Origin: Warburgia ugandensis
Lineage: Eukaryota > Streptophyta > Magnoliopsida > Canellales > Canellaceae
DNA: 64,000 nucleotides
Direction: 5' to 3'
Assembly: GCA_035236585.1 (NCBI GenBank)
Contig: CP141132.1
Location: forward strand, 51,587,880 to 51,651,879
The translations under genes and the position numbers were made by a program. The stretch's first letter is position 1; each line of letters opens with the position of its first letter. Below the pieces are notes generated by a model. That model was not told where the DNA came from and did no database searches. It saw only the letters and a program-made list of their open reading frames with translations. Shown here in pieces: positions 58,479 to 64,000 of the stretch.

Positions 58479-59490
58479 CTTTTCCTTGTATTTCTAAGAA
58501 GGAACAATTTTATTTTCTTCGAGGGAAAGTCTTTCTTGTTGTACTTTTGATGTTTTTCACTTCTTTGACTTTTGTCCTTTTTGAACTCGTTCTACCATCT
58601 CTACTCATTTTTTGAAATATAGGCAATGCATAGTCTTACTAGGGTTTCTTTGGGTCGAGGTAAATAAGGTTTGAAAACAAAAAGCTTACCATGTGGCTCA
58701 AGGGATCTAACTAGTTGTATAATATATTGGGTAGGTTTTATGTCTCTAGACCAAAAGAGGGATGGTTTATATCATTTCCTATGTTTCTTATAGCCTATTT
58801 GAGTCAATAAATTATTACGAAAGAAAGTTAGTACTCCTATTAATTCTTGGCTTTTGACCAAAATAAAGAACACTACGATCTTTCAAATTTATGTACGCTG
58901 AAGAAAATATGGAATTACTTATAACCCTCAGAAAAATGATGGTCTTTGAAACTCACTTTGGGTATATATATCTCCACTGATTTTCTTAGAGTCTCTAAGT
59001 CATAACCATCTATTAGTCTATACTATGTATTGTGTATAAGTGTGTTATGAGATTTAACATTCATAAAACACTTAAAGAAATGAATAAAATGCAGAATAAT
59101 GAATAAAATGCAAAATTAACCATATGCATTTCTATTAAGAAGTTAAAATACTAAAAATACTAAAATTTAGAGAATCTAATTCTCATCATTGTAAACGAAC
59201 TTGACCTTGACAACCCTTGAAAAACTAAAAAAAATTGATTTTTTTAACAAGAATGCAAAGAAAACTAGGCATCTCATGCATGTCCACACCCTCCAACCTG
59301 AGCAAAACATTGTCCTCAATATTTGCAAATATAGGACCCTAAATGATGAATGGATAATGTAGAACAATGAGACTCTAAAATCCTTGGGTTACTTCCCAAT
59401 GAGTGCTAAGTTTAATGTCTTCACTCAAACATGCTATGCAATGAAAAATATAGCACTGTTGATGGATGTAGGTGCCATGGGACATGCTAA
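57608..59490 (-). other. 3' UTR and polypurine tract of element E
   Basis: Inverted copy of the UTR seen in D, A and C. The tract reads CAGGTTGGGGGTG on the minus strand, preceded by ACCTAAGGGTTTAAGGGCTT-type words, CATTCTAAGGGATCGCATC, and at the far end ATATTGAGGACAATGTTTTG. Contains an (AC)25 run. The plus-strand frame at 58,397-58,615 (His/Thr repeats) is a microsatellite translation. Confidence 0.75.
58427..58476. repeat. (AC)25 microsatellite
   Basis: Uninterrupted AC run of 50 bp within the element E 3' UTR; absent at the corresponding place in the other UTR copies. Confidence 0.96.
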
Positions 59491-60590
59491 GGTGGGTCCT
59501 GATATACTAGTTCCTCAAGTAATGCTTCTTCCAATTAAGGTTTATCAAATCTAGGAAGGGTTTCAATCTTTTTCCATTAACTTTGGACATCTTTCCATCC
59601 TTTTCTATGTCAATGCCCTATAAGGATATATAGCACACACCATGTAGGGTCTAGTCCATCGAGATCTAAGTTTTCATGGAAATAGATGCAATCTAGAATT
59701 ATACAAAAGGACCTTCTTGTCCTAGGGAAAAGGACATTATTAAGATATGTCTATTGTGATGGCTTTTCATGTGGTATTTATATTTCTTTGTTGACTTGTA
59801 TGAATACTTCCTAAGTTCATCTAACCAATTAAGATGGAGTTTATTTTGTTTTCTAATAACACTTAAGTCATAATTGAGCTTTTTGATGGCACAATATGCT
59901 CTATGTTCATGTTCTACTTGTAGGTAGCAGGCCTTCCATAGACCATGCAGTACGGTGACATGCCTATAGGAGTCTTAAATGAAATACGACAGACCCATAA
60001 AACATCATTAAGCCCAAAGACTAGTCTTTCCTATTTGGAATGGTTGTCTTTTTTAAAGTATGCTTTATCTCCCTATTAGACACTTCTACCTATCCACTGG
60101 TCTGAGGATGATAAGGAGTAGCAATTTATGGGTGACATCATATTTCTTCATTACATTATCAAACAGCCAATTGGAAAAATACTCACCCTCGTCACTAATT
60201 ATGACCATAGGTGTAACAAAGCATCCAAATATATCTTTCAGGAAGAACTTAATCACCCCTTATGGTCATTGGTTTTACATAGAATCTTCTAGCCATTAGG
60301 ACACATAATCCACCCCCACAAGGATGTACAAATAATTAAAGAAATTAGGAAAAGGTCACATAAAATCAATGCCCCAAATATCAAAAGGTTCAATTACTAA
60401 AATGGGGTTTAAGGGCATCATATTCCTTTTTCCTCTGCCCCCCAATTATTGACATCTAGCACATGCGAAGTAGTAAGCATGTGAATCTTTGAAAAATGTA
60501 GGCCAATAAAAACCACATCGTAAAATCATTGCATCTATCCTTTTAGAATTGAAATGGCCCCCGCATATATGGTCATGACAAAAGGAGATG
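59491..60590 (-). pseudogene. Integrase of element E
   Basis: Minus strand, in order: CHDHICGGHF near 60,580 (zinc-binding), FDIWGIDFM, NYLYILVGVDYVS, FLKDIFGCFVTPMVIISDEG (DDE core), KKYDVTHK, and further down an IGMSPY-like and a KVNGKRLKPFLDL word marking the C-terminal end of pol. Athila clade, parallel to 46,394-46,965 plus 54,918-55,190 of element B. Broken. Confidence 0.8.
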
Positions 60591-60598
60591 ATCTTATG

Positions 60599-61118
60599 CT
60601 AATCATTATCTAGTACACATCTCTTAATAACTTGACATGCTTCAAGTGGGTCTAAGATAGATGATAGTATAATAGCATCTTGAAGTAGACCTTGAATTAA
60701 ATTTACTGCATAGGAATCATTTAGGTGTAGATGGTGATGATCAGCATTAAAAACATTATGCTTGACTTTCATATTTCCGAAAGTTAACTTTGGCATACTA
60801 TTTCTACAATTGATGATGGCATTGGATGTTGTTAAGAATGGATGTTGTATTAAAGAGCTCATCTACTCGGTGAGAAAGGCTTTCTTTTGCACATTAAGCT
60901 TTCATTTTGTTGTGCAAAGATCTTTAAGAAACTTTGAATAAGTAGGAATACCCTTAATGGCATTGAGTAATGTGATATTAACTTTCACATGTTTAAACAT
61001 TTCCATTATCTCATTAAAAATTTGTTCCTTTCTTAGCCTCATGGAGTAATTAAGGGAGTAAGGCTTTCGCCACATAAGCTGCCTCCACTATAGGCTTAGA
61101 TGGAGTGGGAGATTTCTG
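60599..61118 (-). pseudogene. gag end and protease remnant of element E
   Basis: The minus-strand frame 60,862-60,599 reads PFLTTSNAIINCRN, LTFGNMKV and SYAVNLIQGLLQDA, the counterpart of 44,396-44,744 in element B. 60,863-61,118 carries the counterpart of 39,194-39,440 (KKGTNF, SKFLKDL, AFLTE-like words). Broken. Confidence 0.75.
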
Positions 61119-61120
61119 TC

Positions 61121-62113
61121 TAATAAGAATTTAATTTTGTATAAAAAAAGTACCCAATTAGTAGCCATGTGTTATAAAATAAAATATAGCATTATTATAG
61201 TTTTTTTTTTTTAATTTTTAACACATGCATTTCTGACCTAATGATTTTAAAGTTTGATATTTTGTAGGTTCAGAAGCTAATCTAGAGTAATCATAATTTT
61301 TTTAATTTAATTAGGTTTTTATACTCTTTTGAAGGAAGTGAGAAGATGATCTAATGGCCTATATTGCACCTTGCAGAGTTTTTCATGGGTCAAGCTACAT
61401 GGTTAGCTCACTTAGGGGAAGAAAGCAAAGGTGATTAAAATGATCCATGTAAAAAGTCATGCATTTCCATCACTTTTGCATGAGAATTGGAGCCATACAT
61501 GAGGTGTCATAGTCCTACTAGGAAACCTAAGAAAGCCAAGCTACTCAAGCCTTAAAGCCAAGCATTGAGGCCACTTTAGCCACTAAGGAATGACCCATCA
61601 AAGTGAGTCATCAAGTCATGGATATTTGTCAGATGGATCCACACGATTGGAGCATTAAGACAAGCAACTATCCTATGTTAAAAGTGTGATTTTGAGATAT
61701 ATTTGTAAAAGATAAGATGATCATGCATTGGTGGACCCAGTAAGAGAGAAAATCCCACTTTTCAATTCCCATTCTCATTCTTTTTCCCCCATCCATCTTA
61801 GGGTCTCATGATTTTACCTTAGGTGATGTCTCCCCCTTGTTTGAATGCTTATTAAGGTTGTTTACTAATTAGGAAACCCTTAGATATCTTCATTCAACAC
61901 ATCACAAAATACTAGATCTCTTTCCATTTTCCTACCTTTCCCCATCACCATCTATCTCTCCTTTCTACCATTCAAATCATCATCCAATTGAGGTGAGCAC
62001 CTCCCTAAGAAAATGATGCCTCCCCCCTTCTTTCTCAAATTAGAAACCAGCCATGTCACTTGCTTACATCATCATTCCACCACATCTTCCCCCAAAATTT
62101 CCTCCCTCGGTCT
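61121..62113 (+). repeat. LTR F (type 2), 5' part, cut by LTR G
   Basis: Starts TAATAAGAATTTAATTTTG and matches 33,764 onwards: AGTAGCCATGTGTTATAAAAT, AACACATGCATTTCTGACC, GGAAGTGAGAAGATGATC and CTATATTGCACCTTGCAG. It stops where LTR G begins. No gene seen. Whether it belongs to a longer element to the right of the window cannot be told. Confidence 0.75.
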
Positions 62114-64000
62114 TGATAAGTGTGTAATTTTAGACAAAACTACCCAATTAGTTATCCATGTGTAATTTTGCATCAAAACTACCCAATTAGTTATCCATAT
62201 GTTGTAACTTATAGGGGTAAATTAAGGGGTTTTTTTGGCAAAAATTTGTAACACATATATTTCTGACTTAAAAGACCAAAAAATTTGATATTTTGTAGGT
62301 CCATAGGCTAATCCAAGATAAGTATGTAATTAATCATATTCATCTAGAAATTAATTTGAGTTTTTCACTTTTTGTAGGAAGCGAGATGATGATTTGATGG
62401 TCGAGATTGATCAAGATGAAAATTGACATTCAAGATCAAAGATTGAAAGTCATCACTCCAACCTCTAATCAAGGGTCCAGATCACTTTATGATAGAATTG
62501 AAGGAGTCAAAGGTGGCCAAAGTGGGCCCATGTACAATATAGCTCTCAAAGTTAGCCATCAAGCCACCTAAAATAAGCTACATGGAAGGCCATGACTGGA
62601 GGAGAATCCAAAGAATTATCCTTGGGATTTATAAGGTTATTTTGAAGATAATTGAGAAAAAATCTACTAAGATAAGGTAGCATGTCGAACAATAGGAAGA
62701 TATGTCTCCTCTTTTACTATTATTCCATGTCTTTTTCACTTTTTTCTCACTTTCCACATCACCACCAAGGGGCACTACGAAGTTCACTTTCCATTCAAGA
62801 GTCCTATCATTCTAAAATTCTTCCACCTTCCCAACTCCATCCTAAACCAACTAATCACCTGTTTTCACCTTACCCCTTCTTTCTTTTCCATCTCATCATC
62901 TCTAACATCTATTTTTGATCCAAGGATTACCACTTTTCCATAACATCCAACCCTTGGATTTATCCACGTGAAAATCCTCAAGGAAAGGAGTTCCACACCT
63001 AGATCCCAAAAAGATAGGAACTCCCTTCCTATTCCACCCCATAATTTTGACTAATTGCATGACATTTACACTCATATCTCTCTCTTTCTAATCTCACCAT
63101 TCATCTTTTCCCCCACCTATCTAATTCTTTCCTAACCATTTAGATTTGCACCCAATCTTCCTAACCAATTTGTATATCTTTTAATCCCCACCTTGGATCT
63201 AATTCTCACCTTTTTTCAACCTTAGGATCATGGACCATTGAGATTAGAAAGAAAACCATCTATAAAACAAGGGCCTTATGGTTCACAAAGGGGAACAAGA
63301 ATAGAGAGTGGTCATTCCTAAAAACATGTTGGCTCCACCTTCTATTAGAAAACCATGGTTTTCTCCTAAGTTCTCTCCCCTTTACATTGTAACCATAGGA
63401 TCACTATTTGTTGGTGAATTTGCTTCATATTTTTCTTGTTTTAATGCTTTGGCCGATTCCACGTTTTGGTGCTTCCTTGTTACATTTTCTACCCAAGATT
63501 TTCAAGAAGAGGTGGGTGTCTTTCCCTTGATTATTCTCTTGTTTTCTTAGCTTAGTTTATTTTACATTTAGCCAATTTCAATTTAAGCCTCTTTTTTCTT
63601 TTTTCTCCATTGGATTTTCCCCTGAATCTCAAGCTAGTTGGATGAGGAAGTGTTGAAGAGAGTTTATTTTGAGTATCTTCTATGTAATGCATGGTGTGAA
63701 GACACCTAGAGTGATGCACACCATCCTTGTAATGCACTCTCAATTTAATACAATTTCATGGAATTTCTCTAGATTTGTACTAGTATTATGTTTCTTACTT
63801 ATATGTTGATTCCATAGTTTGATTATTAATAGAATTCCTTGCTTTAAAATCCCAATCAAGTCAACCCAAAACCCTTTCAAACCATGCACACCAATTTAAG
63901 TGTTGAACTCATGATTGTAAAGGTCTTTTGGGTTGAAGATGAGACGACATTTATTAATTTTATCAGTCCAATCTTAGTATAATTCAAGACATATAAGTAA
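62114..64000 (+). repeat. LTR G (type 1), 5' part, runs off the window
   Basis: Starts TGATAAGTGTGTAATTTTAG and follows LTR type 1 (compare 18,942 and 26,894): TAACACATATATTTCTGAC, GAAGCGAGATGATGATTTGA, and AAGCTACATGGAAGGCC with no private insert. A segment of about 45 bp at its start is doubled (62,121-62,200). Frames at 62,682-62,918 and 63,308-63,550 lie in it and show no known domain. Confidence 0.78.

Larger units (their letters stand above)
55191..61120 (-). mobile_element. Athila-like element E, minus strand (fossil)
   Basis: Reading right to left: gag end and protease 61,118 to about 60,600, integrase about 60,590 to 59,500, 3' UTR 59,490-57,622, polypurine tract 57,621-57,608, 3' LTR 57,607 to about 55,191. 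Its 5' part is not in view; LTR F takes over at 61,121. Protein words seen are of Athila type. It runs opposite to element B and appears to have landed in or next to B's integrase end. Broken, many breaks. Confidence 0.8.

Overview
This window is plant nuclear DNA: AT-rich, with long Ty3/gypsy LTR retrotransposons of the Athila/Tat type, a plant RTE-type LINE, a TRIM with an initiator-Met primer site, and a kilobase-scale satellite. I found no intact host gene, tRNA or rRNA. It reads as gene-poor repeat heterochromatin of a seed plant, most likely an angiosperm; with no host gene the species cannot be named.

Layout. 1-10,601 is a tandem array of a unit of about 1.23-1.37 kb (eight units plus the start of a ninth), open to the left and carrying a (TACA)24 microsatellite in unit 8. 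It abuts the 3' untranslated region and 3' LTR of a broken Athila-like element (D, 10,602-13,829). A minus-strand solo LTR with TSD CTATG (13,835-16,536) follows. 16,542-18,936 is degenerate LTR debris.

18,942-32,401 is a two-LTR Athila-like element (A; TSD AGTCA/AGTCC). Its 5' LTR holds a private insert of about 300 bp, and its 3' LTR is split by a minus-strand solo LTR (27,036-29,917; TSD GTAAG/GTAGG). 32,407-33,763 is the other half of the debris that A split.

33,764 to about 55,190 is a second Athila element (B): LTR, primer site, leader, gag, protease, RT, RNase H and integrase. Three layers sit inside it. A short LTR-UTR-LTR derivative (C, 39,625-44,390) lies in protease. An RTE LINE on the minus strand (46,966-54,917) lies in integrase. 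The LINE itself was entered by a tandem TRIM (47,761-48,720; TSD TCAAG) and by a 5.15-kb solo LTR (49,387-54,541; TSD TCGAG).

55,191-61,120 is a minus-strand Athila-like element (E) shown 3' to 5': LTR, 3' UTR, integrase, protease, end of gag. Two stacked plus-strand LTRs (F at 61,121, G at 62,114) run to the right edge.

All LTR elements here are fossils with many breaks. The points most worth a second look are the trimeric higher-order pattern and CpG decay in the satellite, the private open-frame insert in one LTR, the three-LTR TRIM, a sequence module shared by Athila leaders and the 5-kb LTR, and one 3' UTR type attached to three LTR types. All comparisons were made by eye; no alignment or search was run.
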